The translations under genes were made by a program, and so were the position numbers. The notes below the pieces were generated by a model. It saw nothing but the letters and a program-made list of their open reading frames with translations. It was not told the origin of the DNA and did no database searches. From Gammaproteobacteria bacterium (GTDB lineage Bacteria > Pseudomonadota > Gammaproteobacteria > Pseudomonadales > Cellvibrionaceae): DNA of 64,000 nt. Location of the stretch: assembly GCA_004172865.1 (NCBI GenBank), contig SEBV01000013.1:102372-166371 (forward strand), in the 5' to 3' direction. Shown piece after piece: positions 38,400-50,471 of the stretch (position 1 is the stretch's first letter; the number at the start of each line of letters is the position of its first letter).

Positions 38400-38644
38400 T
38401 AGGTATTCCTTCTTAAAGAGTGTTATGAAAAGTAACTAGAGAATTAACTCACGGATATTGAAAAGACCGAATACCTTTAATAGCCAGACTAGCCAGCCGC
38501 TTTACTATTTTTAAAATTTATCGCCACGCGAGCAGCGCAGAAAATAACGAAAAGCTTTTGTTTTATCAATTGCTATTTTCTAGCGATAGCATTTTTCACA
38601 AAAAAAGTCTGAACTAAATCTCTACTTTTATAAATTTTATATCA

Positions 38645-38688
38645 CGAATTCGAATGAATAAATACCAAGATAGTGATATTCGAATTCG
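38645..38688. repeat. 11-bp inverted repeat in a 463-nt gap
   Basis: CGAATTCGAAT (38645-38655) and ATTCGAATTCG (38678-38688) are perfect complements 22 nt apart. They lie in the AT-rich gap 38400-38862 between two minus-strand genes. Each arm is itself partly palindromic (CGAATTCG), so it could be a pair of regulator sites rather than a hairpin. I see no gene in this gap. Confidence 0.5.
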
Positions 38689-38862
38689 GTGCATTAATGA
38701 CGATTAGAAAATGGTGATTAATAAACACACCTGTTTGGTGATTGCGCAAAACCAATCAGAACCAAGATTAATGTGGATTTTTTACATTCTAAAAAATTAA
38801 TGCTTACAGCTTTAAGGCGAATAAAACCAAAAAATTATTTCTGCGCTTAACTGGTTGTTTTT

Positions 38863-40032
38863 TTAAAGTGACTTAAGTTTTTCCAACGCAAGCTTTAAGG
38901 TTTCATCGCGTTTGGCAAAACAAAAACGAATAATATTTGATTCAAGTGAATCATGATAAAATGCGGACATTGGAATAGCTGCAACGCCAATTTCTTTTGT
39001 TAACCAATGTGAAAATTCAAGTTCAGATAATGATGAAATTGCAGAATAATTAACGCATTGAAAATAGGTTCCTCTCGCCGGCAACAATCTAAAACCAGAA
39101 TTTTTTAAACCAGCTCGAAACAAATCGCGCTTCTGTTGATAAAAATCTGCCAATTCAATGTGTGTCTGATTGCTCACCATATAATTAGCGATACCGATTT
39201 GCATTGGCGTGTTAACGGTGAATACATTGAATTGATGTACTTTACGAAATTCCGTCATCAAAAATTCAGGCGCGGTTACGTAACCAACTTTCCAACCCGT
39301 TACATGATAGGTTTTTCCAAAACTGGAAATAATAAAACTGCGGTGCGCAAGTTCGGGATAACGACTCAGCGATTCATGTACTTGCTGATCAAACACCATA
39401 TGTTCGTAAACTTCGTCTGAAATAATAATTATGTTTGTATTTTCCACAATCTGTGAAAGTGCGCGAATATCCGCAGGCTGAAGCGTAAAACCAGTAGGAT
39501 TGTGCGGGGAATTAAGCATAATCAAACGTGTTTTATTGGTAATGCTCTCTTGCACCTTGCCCCATGGAATTGAATAACCTTCGCTAGTTAATTCCATCGC
39601 CACAAAAATCGGTATGCCTCCCGCCAGACGAATTGCGGGCACATAACTATCGTAAGCCGGTTCAATAACAATCACTTCATCGCCAGCCTGAACCACAGCA
39701 AGGACAGCCGTTAAGATTGCCTGGGTTGCTCCCGCCGTAACAGTAATTTCAGTAGCAGGACCGTATTGATGACCGTATAAGTCTGCGATTTTTTTTGCGA
39801 TAGCTTCACGCAATATTGCAACGCCCGGCATAGGTGGATATTGATTGTGGCCACTGCGCATCGCGGTATTGACTGCGTCAATCAGTGCGGGATCACAATC
39901 AAAATCGGGAAACCCTTGCCCTAAATTCACTGCATTATTTTCTTGCGCAAGCTTTGACATCACTGAAAAAATAGTGGTGCCCACGTCAGGAAGCTTGGTC
40001 TGTAAAAAATAATTAATTGCAAATGTCGCCAT
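38863..40032 (-). CDS. ybdL: methionine aminotransferase (YbdL-like)
   Basis: 389 residues, class I/II PLP aminotransferase. The N-terminus KLPDVGTTIFSVMSKLAQEN and LGQGFPDFDCD are characteristic of the YbdL/methionine-oxo-acid aminotransferase group. The PLP lysine is in SSFGKTYHVTGWKVGY. The likely reaction converts methionine (or phenylalanine/glutamine) and a 2-oxo acid, linked to methionine salvage. It is divergent from the sigma-54-type regulator at 40236. Confidence 0.92.
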   Translation of the reverse strand: MATFAINYFLQTKLPDVGTTIFSVMSKLAQENNAVNLGQGFPDFDCDPALIDAVNTAMRSGHNQYPPMPGVAILREAIAKKIADLYGHQYGPATEITVTAGATQAILTAVLAVVQAGDEVIVIEPAYDSYVPAIRLAGGIPIFVAMELTSEGYSIPWGKVQESITNKTRLIMLNSPHNPTGFTLQPADIRALSQIVENTNIIIISDEVYEHMVFDQQVHESLSRYPELAHRSFIISSFGKTYHVTGWKVGYVTAPEFLMTEFRKVHQFNVFTVNTPMQIGIANYMVSNQTHIELADFYQQKRDLFRAGLKNSGFRLLPARGTYFQCVNYSAISSLSELEFSHWLTKEIGVAAIPMSAFYHDSLESNIIRFCFAKRDETLKLALEKLKSL

Positions 40033-40235
40033 AAAAAATAGTCGCTAAAAAATTAAATTTCAAAATACTTTTTACCATATTTCGCGATTTTATTCTCAAG
40101 TCTTTTCACCGAAAATTGCTTCGCTTGTACCTCCATAAATGATCGTCGAATGGAATGGCACAGATATGGCATAGGCCTAGCTGCCACTTATAAATATGAC
40201 GACCATTTCCATAAGGATTTAATGCGAGGTTTATT

Positions 40236-41399
40236 GTGAACGATGTCTTTCAGCAACCGTTTGCACTTTCACTGGAAGGCGGCGCGCTGCCGTCTTTAAG
40301 AATCCCCACCAAAGCACCCATTTTTTCCGATCCTCTTTCGTTGAGTCTATCGGAATTTATCAAATGTATTGCGCCTAGTGATACACCGGTGTTGGTGAGC
40401 GGCGAAAGTGGAACGGGCAAGGAGCTTATTGCTCGCCAACTGCATTTACTCAGTGGCAGGCGCGGGAGCTTTGTTGTATTGAATTGTGGCAACCTGGATG
40501 AGCACCAGGTTGATCTGGAATTATTTGGCGAGGCGAACGACCCCTCCTTATACTCAAATGAAAACAAAAAAGGTTGGCTTGAAAAAGCCGAAGGCGGCAC
40601 TTTATTTCTCAATGAAGTTTGTGATTTGCCACTTTCAGCTCAAGCAAAAATTTTGCAGGCGTTGAATGAAAAGGCAATACATCGCGCGGGTATAGTAAAA
40701 CCAATTCCAATTGATGTTCGTTTGATCGCGAGCTCAAGCATAGATGTAAACTCTGCAGTTGCCGCTGGAAATTTTAATCGTGAACTTCTCTACAGAATTA
40801 ATATCGCCCATGTAAAGCTACGCGCCTTGCGCTACCGTGTGGGCGACATAGTGCCGCTGGCTGAATATTTTTTAAAATTCTACAACCAACGCATGGGCTG
40901 TAGACCACCCGTATTTTCTTCCGACGCTATCGATTTGTTATTAAATTACTCATGGCCCGGCAATGTTCGTGAGCTAGAAAATGCTATTCACTTTGCACTA
41001 TTAGTTGCAGGTACAACTCTTATTGAACCACGGCACATTCGCGCGACTGGTGGCTGGAGTGCTAACAGAGTTAAACCCGCAGAAAAACATGTCTATCAAG
41101 ATAAAAATAAACCGGGAGAATTATTCATAAGCCGACTTAATAATGACCCTATCCTGATAATTGCTTCACAACTCCAACGCCTATTCAATGAACGAGGCCA
41201 GGGGCCACACAGCGAGAATTTTGAAAAGCTGATTGTTGAGCAAGCTTTTTTACACGCTAAATCTAATCAGGTTAAAGCATCTGCACTCTTGGGAATTTCT
41301 CGCAATGTAATGCGCACTTTGCTTAAGCGATATAATTTGGTCTCCAATAATGTTGACGCGAAAGCTGAGCCTTACGGGGAAAAGTTTCTAAAACCTTAA
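40236..41399 (+). CDS. AAA+ sigma-54-type regulator lacking GAFTGA
   Basis: 387 residues, no receiver or sensor domain. It has an AAA+ domain (about 30-270) and a Fis-type helix-turn-helix at the end (about 340-375; NQVKASALLGISRNVMRTLLKRY). Walker A GESGTGKE is intact. The Walker B region reads GTLFLNEV, with Asn instead of Asp. The sigma-54 contact loop GAFTGA is replaced at equal length by DPSLYS (LFGEANDPSLYSNENKKGW). Arginine-finger region FNRELLYRIN is present. It is most similar to SfnR-type regulators. GTG start at 40236 after CGAGG. It probably does not activate sigma-54 in the usual way. Confidence 0.88.
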   Translation: MNDVFQQPFALSLEGGALPSLRIPTKAPIFSDPLSLSLSEFIKCIAPSDTPVLVSGESGTGKELIARQLHLLSGRRGSFVVLNCGNLDEHQVDLELFGEANDPSLYSNENKKGWLEKAEGGTLFLNEVCDLPLSAQAKILQALNEKAIHRAGIVKPIPIDVRLIASSSIDVNSAVAAGNFNRELLYRINIAHVKLRALRYRVGDIVPLAEYFLKFYNQRMGCRPPVFSSDAIDLLLNYSWPGNVRELENAIHFALLVAGTTLIEPRHIRATGGWSANRVKPAEKHVYQDKNKPGELFISRLNNDPILIIASQLQRLFNERGQGPHSENFEKLIVEQAFLHAKSNQVKASALLGISRNVMRTLLKRYNLVSNNVDAKAEPYGEKFLKP

Positions 41400-41520
41400 A
41401 GCTAGCGCGCATAATAGCTAAAAATATTTTCAACAATTAATAATCAATGTGGTCTGCCGAACCAATTCTAATTGCGAAACTTGCTAAATTTGCATCGTAA
41501 ATCAATTAGGAGAAAATATC

Positions 41521-41667
41521 ATGTTACAGACTATCGCTATCGTACTAATCGTTCTTTGGCTCTTGGGCTTAGTAACGTCCTACACTATTGGCGGGTTCAT
41601 TCATATTTTATTAGTCGTTGCAATTATCATGTTTGCAGTGCGTTTAATAAATGGACCGCGAGCCTAG
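41521..41667 (+). CDS. Lmo0937 family small membrane protein (DUF5670)
   Basis: 48 residues with two membrane segments. The sequence begins MLQTIAIVLIVLWLLGLVTS and continues YTIGGFIHILLVVAIIMF, which is the Lmo0937 family consensus. AGGAG precedes the ATG. These proteins are widespread, often stress- or biofilm-associated, with no known biochemical role. A terminator follows directly, so it is a single-gene unit. Confidence 0.88.
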   Translation: MLQTIAIVLIVLWLLGLVTSYTIGGFIHILLVVAIIMFAVRLINGPRA

Positions 41668-41683
41668 TTTAATTTTTAATGTA

Positions 41684-41721
41684 AAAAATCACCGCAGATA
41701 GGGATTCTGCGGTAATTTTTT
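41684..41721 (+). terminator. Rho-independent terminator
   Basis: AAAAAATCACCGCAGA pairs with TCTGCGGTAATTTTTT around a 7-nt loop. It ends the Lmo0937-type gene and could also serve the convergent gene at 41754. Confidence 0.88.
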
Positions 41722-41753
41722 AGTTTAAAGCTGTTCGGGTAATTTATGCCGAC

Positions 41754-42716
41754 TTAATCAGATGTTCTGTCTGATTCACTTGGTATAGTGCTAGTTCCAC
41801 TCTTAATGAGTTTCAAAGCTGTGGGATCAAGCTGCGTTAAATTTAAATTCTCAACAGGCTTTCTCAACGCCGGAATCACACTCACATATTCAACCGCTGG
41901 CAATTTACGATCTGCCAATTGCACTTTAGTTTGAAATGCAAATACTGGCTGGATTGTCTCACCGTTGTTATCAAAGTACGCAATTTGTGATTGCACTATT
42001 TCAACCAGTGATTTCTCACCAAACTCACTCAAAATTTGACGTTTGGATAACTCCAAAGCTTCTTTTTCAGTAAGAATTTCAGTTGAAGCAACACGAGTTT
42101 GCTTATCCAATTCGCGCCAACGTTTAGTTACGCCGATAATTTCACCGCTATCACCAATATTCACTACAAATTTTGAACCTGGGCCAATTACCGGCACGCC
42201 ATTTAATTCGCGTGAATAAGTTAGAGTCACTAACTTATCGACAACAGGGCTTGGTTTACCGGTGCGAAGTACAGAAGTTGTGCGCAGACCGCCAACATGA
42301 GCTACCTTCAACTCGTCGGGATTTGCTGGCAGCAGTTTATTTTTTTCCAAAAATACAGTCGCATATTTTTGTGCGGAATCTGCATCAGGAAGTTTCGGTA
42401 CAAAGCTGCCTAAATAGCGACTAAAGTTACGACTAAAACTGACATCACCTGTAATAACATTGTGTTCGAAAGTTGTATTGACGTCTTTGTCTGATACAAA
42501 ACGAACAATGTTATCTGCAGGAATTACTAGTTTATCGGAAGACTCACCAACAAATTGTCTCAAATAAAATTTAGAAGTATCAATGGTCGCTGCTTGCGTT
42601 CGTTGAAAACTGTAAACAGAAAGGCCATCGGTTTTTACGGCAGCTTGTGCGCCGCATACGAGTCCAAGACTTAAGGAAACCGCGAGGACTGCTGGAAGAA
42701 ATTTTTGAATATTCAT
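41754..42716 (-). CDS. secreted propeptide-like protein (partner of the DUF6345 protein)
   Basis: 320 residues with a signal peptide (about 1-25, cut after AQA). No enzyme motif is visible. The middle part (FLEKNKLLPANPDEL, LTYSRELNGVPVIGPGSKF, GDSGEIIGVTKRWREL) resembles the FTP/PepSY-type inhibitory propeptide regions that precede secreted peptidases, and the similar N-terminal part of single-chain DUF6345 proteins. It is encoded 23 nt after the DUF6345 gene, so the two form an operon. I infer a chaperone, inhibitor or binding subunit for it. Homology here is from memory and weak. Confidence 0.7.
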   Translation of the reverse strand: MNIQKFLPAVLAVSLSLGLVCGAQAAVKTDGLSVYSFQRTQAATIDTSKFYLRQFVGESSDKLVIPADNIVRFVSDKDVNTTFEHNVITGDVSFSRNFSRYLGSFVPKLPDADSAQKYATVFLEKNKLLPANPDELKVAHVGGLRTTSVLRTGKPSPVVDKLVTLTYSRELNGVPVIGPGSKFVVNIGDSGEIIGVTKRWRELDKQTRVASTEILTEKEALELSKRQILSEFGEKSLVEIVQSQIAYFDNNGETIQPVFAFQTKVQLADRKLPAVEYVSVIPALRKPVENLNLTQLDPTALKLIKSGTSTIPSESDRTSD

Positions 42717-42739
42717 AACTATGCTCCTTTAATTAAGAA

Positions 42740-43504
42740 TTAATGTTGCCACCAGGTAACCATACCTGCGGTGCCGCCTGCAGGATCTGCGGCGTAAGAG
42801 CCGAGACGATCATTCTGCGTAGACGAATACATTACCGCGCTGGCTAAACCTGGGTAGGGCGATCCATCGGAGTTGGTTGGATTAAAAATCCAATAGCGCT
42901 CCTCATTAACAGCCGCAAACCACGACTGCCAAACGCCACCATTGGCCTTTAATTTATGCGCATAGTTATTGGGAATTCCGTTGTCAGAATTGCTCAAGGT
43001 ATGGAAGCCCACAAGTTGATGCAAACCCTGGAACATAGGTGAATAAGGTGTCCACCAATTTGAATATTCCGGTGCAGATGAAACGGTGTAACAGGATTCA
43101 ATAATCAGAAATTCCAGGTCACCATTTTTAGACAAATCACCGTAAGCGGGAACGTAGCGCAAATCCACACCTTGACCGTTTGCTTGATTGGTTTGGATGT
43201 AATAGTCATTACCGTGACCGGCAACATATGACAAATCCATTTTATCCACATAGCTTTGATGCAAAGTGTCGAACATAAAAGGTTCGGCGTAATAGTATTG
43301 AGTTTCTTTGTAGCGATTGCCGCCGACGGTCTGCCAGGTTTGAAAGTTTTTTACAAAATTCCAAACGTTGCGCACGAAACGGCTTTCCGCTTTATCGACG
43401 TATCCGCCAATTTCGCGATCAGCTGCATGAGCTTGTGGTAGATAAGCGGCGCAGAAAGAAAGTAAACATAATCCTTTCAATAGACTTCTTTGATTGGTAA
43501 ACAT
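42740..43504 (-). CDS. secreted DUF6345 protein, caspase-fold-like
   Basis: 254 residues from the ATG at 43504, preceded by AAAGGAG; the longer frame to 43564 has no support. The signal peptide (about 1-28) is cut after AHA. The mature domain carries SYVAGHGNDYY (His near residue 106) and FLIIESCYTVS (Cys near 150), the His-Gly and Cys arrangement of clan CD (caspase/gingipain-type) peptidases. FQGLHQLVGFHT and ANGGVWQSWFAAVN are DUF6345 landmarks. Proteolytic activity has not been shown for the family as far as I know. Confidence 0.8.
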   Translation of the reverse strand: MFTNQRSLLKGLCLLSFCAAYLPQAHAADREIGGYVDKAESRFVRNVWNFVKNFQTWQTVGGNRYKETQYYYAEPFMFDTLHQSYVDKMDLSYVAGHGNDYYIQTNQANGQGVDLRYVPAYGDLSKNGDLEFLIIESCYTVSSAPEYSNWWTPYSPMFQGLHQLVGFHTLSNSDNGIPNNYAHKLKANGGVWQSWFAAVNEERYWIFNPTNSDGSPYPGLASAVMYSSTQNDRLGSYAADPAGGTAGMVTWWQH

Positions 43505-43885
43505 GAAAGATACTCCTTTAAAGTTGATAGGTTGCGTAATCTCATTAGCAAAAATTAAATGCACTAAAAAGATTGATTAGCGATGTATATGCACGTCAAG
43601 GATTTTAAAAATCGTCGCAGTCCATATATAAAGCAAGCATTAACAATAACGTCCCTGGCAAATCTATGACTCTAGTGCAACACCTGAGTCTTCCCTTCAC
43701 TTGCCAGCGGTTGCAAGCAAGTGGGGTTACTATAAAGAAACCGGGGCTTGCGACGCTGTAACTTAATTGCGCTGAAGTTGTGACAAATTACCGAGCTTGC
43801 TAGGCGTCAATGTTGATATTGCAGACAAGGATATAAACCTGTACTCAGTTACCAAATCACCTTAGAATCAGCACTGAATTTACTC
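43505..43885. other. intergenic region upstream of the czc block
   Basis: This 381-nt region separates the divergent DUF6345 operon and czc-associated genes. It contains an inverted repeat CACTTGC/GCAAGTG (43698-43723), directly followed by GGGGTTACTATAAAG, which could be a metal-regulator site over a -10 element. No metal-responsive regulator gene is adjacent. Nothing else is recognised. Confidence 0.35.
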
Positions 43886-44275
43886 TTGAGCATTCCCGTG
43901 TCGCCCATTCTTCGCTATCAAGCATTTGCCATAATGGCGCTGTTTCTCTGGTTAGTCGCCAGCTGGAGCGGTGCCCATGGGCATTTGTGTTTTGATGGGC
44001 AAGAGCCACCCGTGTCGGTTCATATGGATATTTTGGGCGAACACCCCGAACACCTGGGTACCGATAAACATGTGGATGCTGATGTAGACTTAAGTACATT
44101 CGCATTAGCAAAATTGATAAAAATTGATTTACCAATTCTGATTGCAGCAACACTTTTGTTTGTGTTGCTATTTAATTATTTCATCCACGCAGTTACACAA
44201 TACTCTCGCCCCTACTCTTCCCGCACTACTGGTATACGCCCACCTTTGCGTGCACCCCCATTTTTTCCAGCCTGA
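43886..44275 (+). CDS. small His/Asp-rich membrane protein preceding czcCBA
   Basis: Up to 129 residues. A signal peptide or first membrane segment (about 12-30) is followed by a short periplasmic part rich in His and Asp (HGHLCFDG, GEHPEHLGTDKHVDADVD), a second membrane segment (about 83-102) and a basic tail. Such a stretch could bind metal ions. Start uncertain: TTG at 43886, GTG at 43898 or an ATG at 43934; none has a good ribosome binding site. It is 77 nt before czcC and in the same direction, so it is probably part of the metal-efflux operon. No family recognised. Confidence 0.65.
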   Translation: MSIPVSPILRYQAFAIMALFLWLVASWSGAHGHLCFDGQEPPVSVHMDILGEHPEHLGTDKHVDADVDLSTFALAKLIKIDLPILIAATLLFVLLFNYFIHAVTQYSRPYSSRTTGIRPPLRAPPFFPA

Positions 44276-44352
44276 TTTTTAAATTTAGTTTTTAATTTGA
44301 ATCAATAATCCATCCATTTTTTAAACATGGATTGATTGTGCTGGAGAATTTC

Positions 44353-45627
44353 ATGAACACTTTTTACAAGGTGATGACTCTTTGTGTCATCGCACTTTTT
44401 AGCTTTACCGCGCAGGCTCAAACAAAAGACGTATTGACGCTGCAAGATGCCATTCACTTTACACTGCAACACAACCCTCAACTCGCAGGCTACGAATTTC
44501 GCGTGAAAGCGCTTGCCGGCGAACAACAAACCGCTGCATTAAAACCACAATTGCGAGTGACAACTGAGCTTGAAAATATCGGTGGTAGCGGCGAATTCAA
44601 AGGTGTAGATGCAAATGAATTTACGCTCTCGTTATCATCCGTTATCGAATTGGGCGGCCAGCGCGATGCGCGCCTCGGCCTTGTCACCGCACGTCAACAA
44701 CAATTGGAATCTACTCAACGCGTACTAACGCTGGATGTGCTCACACAAGTAACCCGACAATTTATAGCCATAGCCGCAAGTCAGGAACAATTAAAACTGC
44801 TGCAACAAACCCAGCAACTTGCGAAGGAAAATTTAAGCTTGCTGGAAAAGCAAATCCATACCGGGCGAACGCCAGAGGCAGATTTTCTACGTGCTAAAGC
44901 TGCATTTGCTCGCGCCCTTATCAACGAACAAAAAGCCCGACGCGAACTCGACAGTGAGCACGTAAAACTCAGCGCTTTTTGGGCGGACACCCAACCGGCT
45001 TTTACACAAGTTAAAGCCGATTTATTTTCGCTTCCGCAAGCAACTGACCTGCAAACACTTATCAAAAAATTAGACACCAATCCCGACCTTGCAGTACTTG
45101 GCGATCAAGTGCATTTGCGCGAAGCAGAATTGCGGCAGGCGCAAGCCGAACGGAAATCTAACCTTGAATGGAGCGCTGGCGTACGGCGTTTACAAGTGAG
45201 CGATGATTCTGCATTCGTGTTGGGTTTGAGTATGCCACTGGGATCAAACGCGCGTGCATCCGGCGCTATAACCACAGCGCAAGCGCATCAGGCAGACGCT
45301 GAACTAGCGCAAGCAAATGCGCGTATTCAATTGCGCGCGCAACTTATAAATCTCCATGAAAAATTGCAGCTCACACTTGCCGAAATAAGCAGTTTAGGTA
45401 GCGATGTTTTACCGCCACTCAAACAAGCCACGAATGCAATAAATAATGGTTTTAGCCTTGGGCGATATAGTTATTTGGAACTGAACCTAGCACACAATGA
45501 ATTACTCAGCGCGCAAGTCGCCTTGATTGAGGCGGCGGCCAACGCGCATTTATTGAATGTAGATATTGAACGAATTACGGGTACTGGAGTTGTTGCATCC
45601 ACTTCTGATGTGAAGGTATTACCATGA
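44353..45627 (+). CDS. czcC: outer-membrane channel of heavy-metal RND efflux (CzcC/TolC family)
   Basis: 424 residues from the ATG at 44353, which follows GGAG by 6 nt; the upstream ATG at 44332 adds seven residues without support. A signal peptide (about 1-23, cut after TAQA) precedes two repeats of the outer-membrane efflux protein domain with long coiled-coil helices. It forms the outer-membrane exit duct of the Czc complex. The stop overlaps the czcB start (ATGA, 45624-45627), showing coupling. Confidence 0.93.
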   Translation: MNTFYKVMTLCVIALFSFTAQAQTKDVLTLQDAIHFTLQHNPQLAGYEFRVKALAGEQQTAALKPQLRVTTELENIGGSGEFKGVDANEFTLSLSSVIELGGQRDARLGLVTARQQQLESTQRVLTLDVLTQVTRQFIAIAASQEQLKLLQQTQQLAKENLSLLEKQIHTGRTPEADFLRAKAAFARALINEQKARRELDSEHVKLSAFWADTQPAFTQVKADLFSLPQATDLQTLIKKLDTNPDLAVLGDQVHLREAELRQAQAERKSNLEWSAGVRRLQVSDDSAFVLGLSMPLGSNARASGAITTAQAHQADAELAQANARIQLRAQLINLHEKLQLTLAEISSLGSDVLPPLKQATNAINNGFSLGRYSYLELNLAHNELLSAQVALIEAAANAHLLNVDIERITGTGVVASTSDVKVLP

Positions 45628-46881
45628 AAAAAATAAAATTATTTGCTGTTAAAAATATCTCTAAAAAAAATCTGGTAGTCGCCTTCTTTTGCACGTTACT
45701 TTTGCTCGTCGGCATTAATCTTTTTGCGGATGATCACAAAGAGAATGATAAAGAGAAAGACGAGCACGGCGAAATTAAAAAAGGCCCGCACAACGGGCGC
45801 TTGCTTGTAGATGGAAAGTTCACGCTCGAACTCGCGATTTTCGAAAAAGGTGTGCCGCCGGAATATCGCGCTTGGGCGAGTTTTGATGGCAAGCCCTTAA
45901 CGCCTAAAGAGTGGCAACTCAACGTTGAGTTAACACGTCTCGGTGGCGCTACCGATAAATTTAATTTTTTTCCGCAAGATAATTTTCTTCTCAGCAAAAC
46001 CGAAGTTAAAGAGCCACATTCTTTTGATGTTTCGGTAACGGCCACTTATAAAAATCAAACGCATCATTGGGCATTTCCATCCTACGAAGGCCGCGTGAAA
46101 TTAAATGCGGACTTAGCAAAAGCATCCAGAGTGACTACCGCAATTGCAAATGCAGGCACGCTCCAACAAACGCTAAAACTTTATGGCCAAGTATTGGCCG
46201 ACCCAGTGCGCGTAAGTCATATTCAAGCGCGCTACCCCGGTGTGATTCGCAACGTAAAAGTCACTATCGGCAGCAAGGTAAATGCAGGTGATGTGCTGGC
46301 GAGCGTGGAATCTAACGATAGTTTGCGTCAGTACAATATTGTCGCGCCGATTTCCGGTGTCATCATCGAACGCCATGCGAATGTCGACGAATTTACCGCG
46401 GACAAAACTTTATTTATCCTGGTGGATTACTCGCAGTTGGAAGTGGATATCCAAGCCTTTCCATCGCAAATCAGCAACCTCAAAGCGGGCCAGTCGGTGA
46501 CGCTGCATACGGGCGAACTCACGGCAACCAGTCACATTGAATACCTCACGCCTCACAATGAAGGCGCGGCGACTTTGGTTGCGCACGCGGCTATCAATAA
46601 TAGCGATGGCCGTTGGACTCCCAATCAAATTGTTGAAGCAGACATTGCGGTAAATGAAATTCCTGTGGCGTTGATGGTAGATAAACGCGCGTTGCAAAAC
46701 TTCCGCGATTGGCAAGTCGTGTTTATTAAAGTGGGCGATAACTATGAAATTCGCCCACTGGAATTAGGCCAAAGTGACGGCCAATTCATAGAAGTGCTAA
46801 ACGGGCTAAAACCCGGCGATGCTTATGTGGTGGACAACGCCTATTTGCTCAAAGCTGACCTGGAGAAATCAGGAGCCAGCC

Positions 46882-46892
<11 letters not shown>
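45624..46892 (+). CDS. czcB: heavy-metal RND efflux periplasmic adaptor (CzcB)
   Basis: 422 residues. An N-terminal membrane anchor or signal (about 15-36) is followed by an acidic, His-containing stretch (DDHKENDKEKDEHGE) typical of CzcB proteins. The lipoyl-like half motifs are ARYPGVIRNVKVTIGSKVNAGD and YNIVAPISGVIIERHA, each split by the usual segments. The C-terminus ends in SHDH, a possible metal-binding tail. It connects CzcA and CzcC. Confidence 0.95.
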
Positions 46893-50188
<3,296 letters not shown>

Positions 50189-50230
50189 CGTTACAAATTA
50201 AGCTACATTTGTGCAGGAAAAGAATCAAAT

Positions 50231-50452
50231 TTATTGTTTTTTTTCCTGCTGCTTAATCGCACACGCCGGATTCTTTTTCACTTTACGCCAAAGCACCAGC
50301 AAATAAATTGTTGTCGTAAAAACGCCCCATACAGACGCTTGAGTAAAAGCATATTTAACATCGCCTGACTTTAAATACTGCCCAATGAAAATTCCTGTAA
50401 AGCTTATTAAGGCTGCAATTAGCGCGCGTTTAATCCAAAATACTGTCTGCAT
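50231..50452 (-). CDS. small two-segment membrane protein downstream of arsJ
   Basis: 73 residues with two predicted membrane segments (about 9-25 and 40-56) and a Lys-rich C-terminus (KKNPACAIKQQEKKQ). I do not recognise the family. It starts 19 nt after the arsJ stop on the same strand, so the two are probably cotranscribed. It is convergent with czcA. Confidence 0.65.
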   Translation of the reverse strand: MQTVFWIKRALIAALISFTGIFIGQYLKSGDVKYAFTQASVWGVFTTTIYLLVLWRKVKKNPACAIKQQEKKQ

Positions 50453-50471
50453 ATAAAAATCCTTTCTCTAA

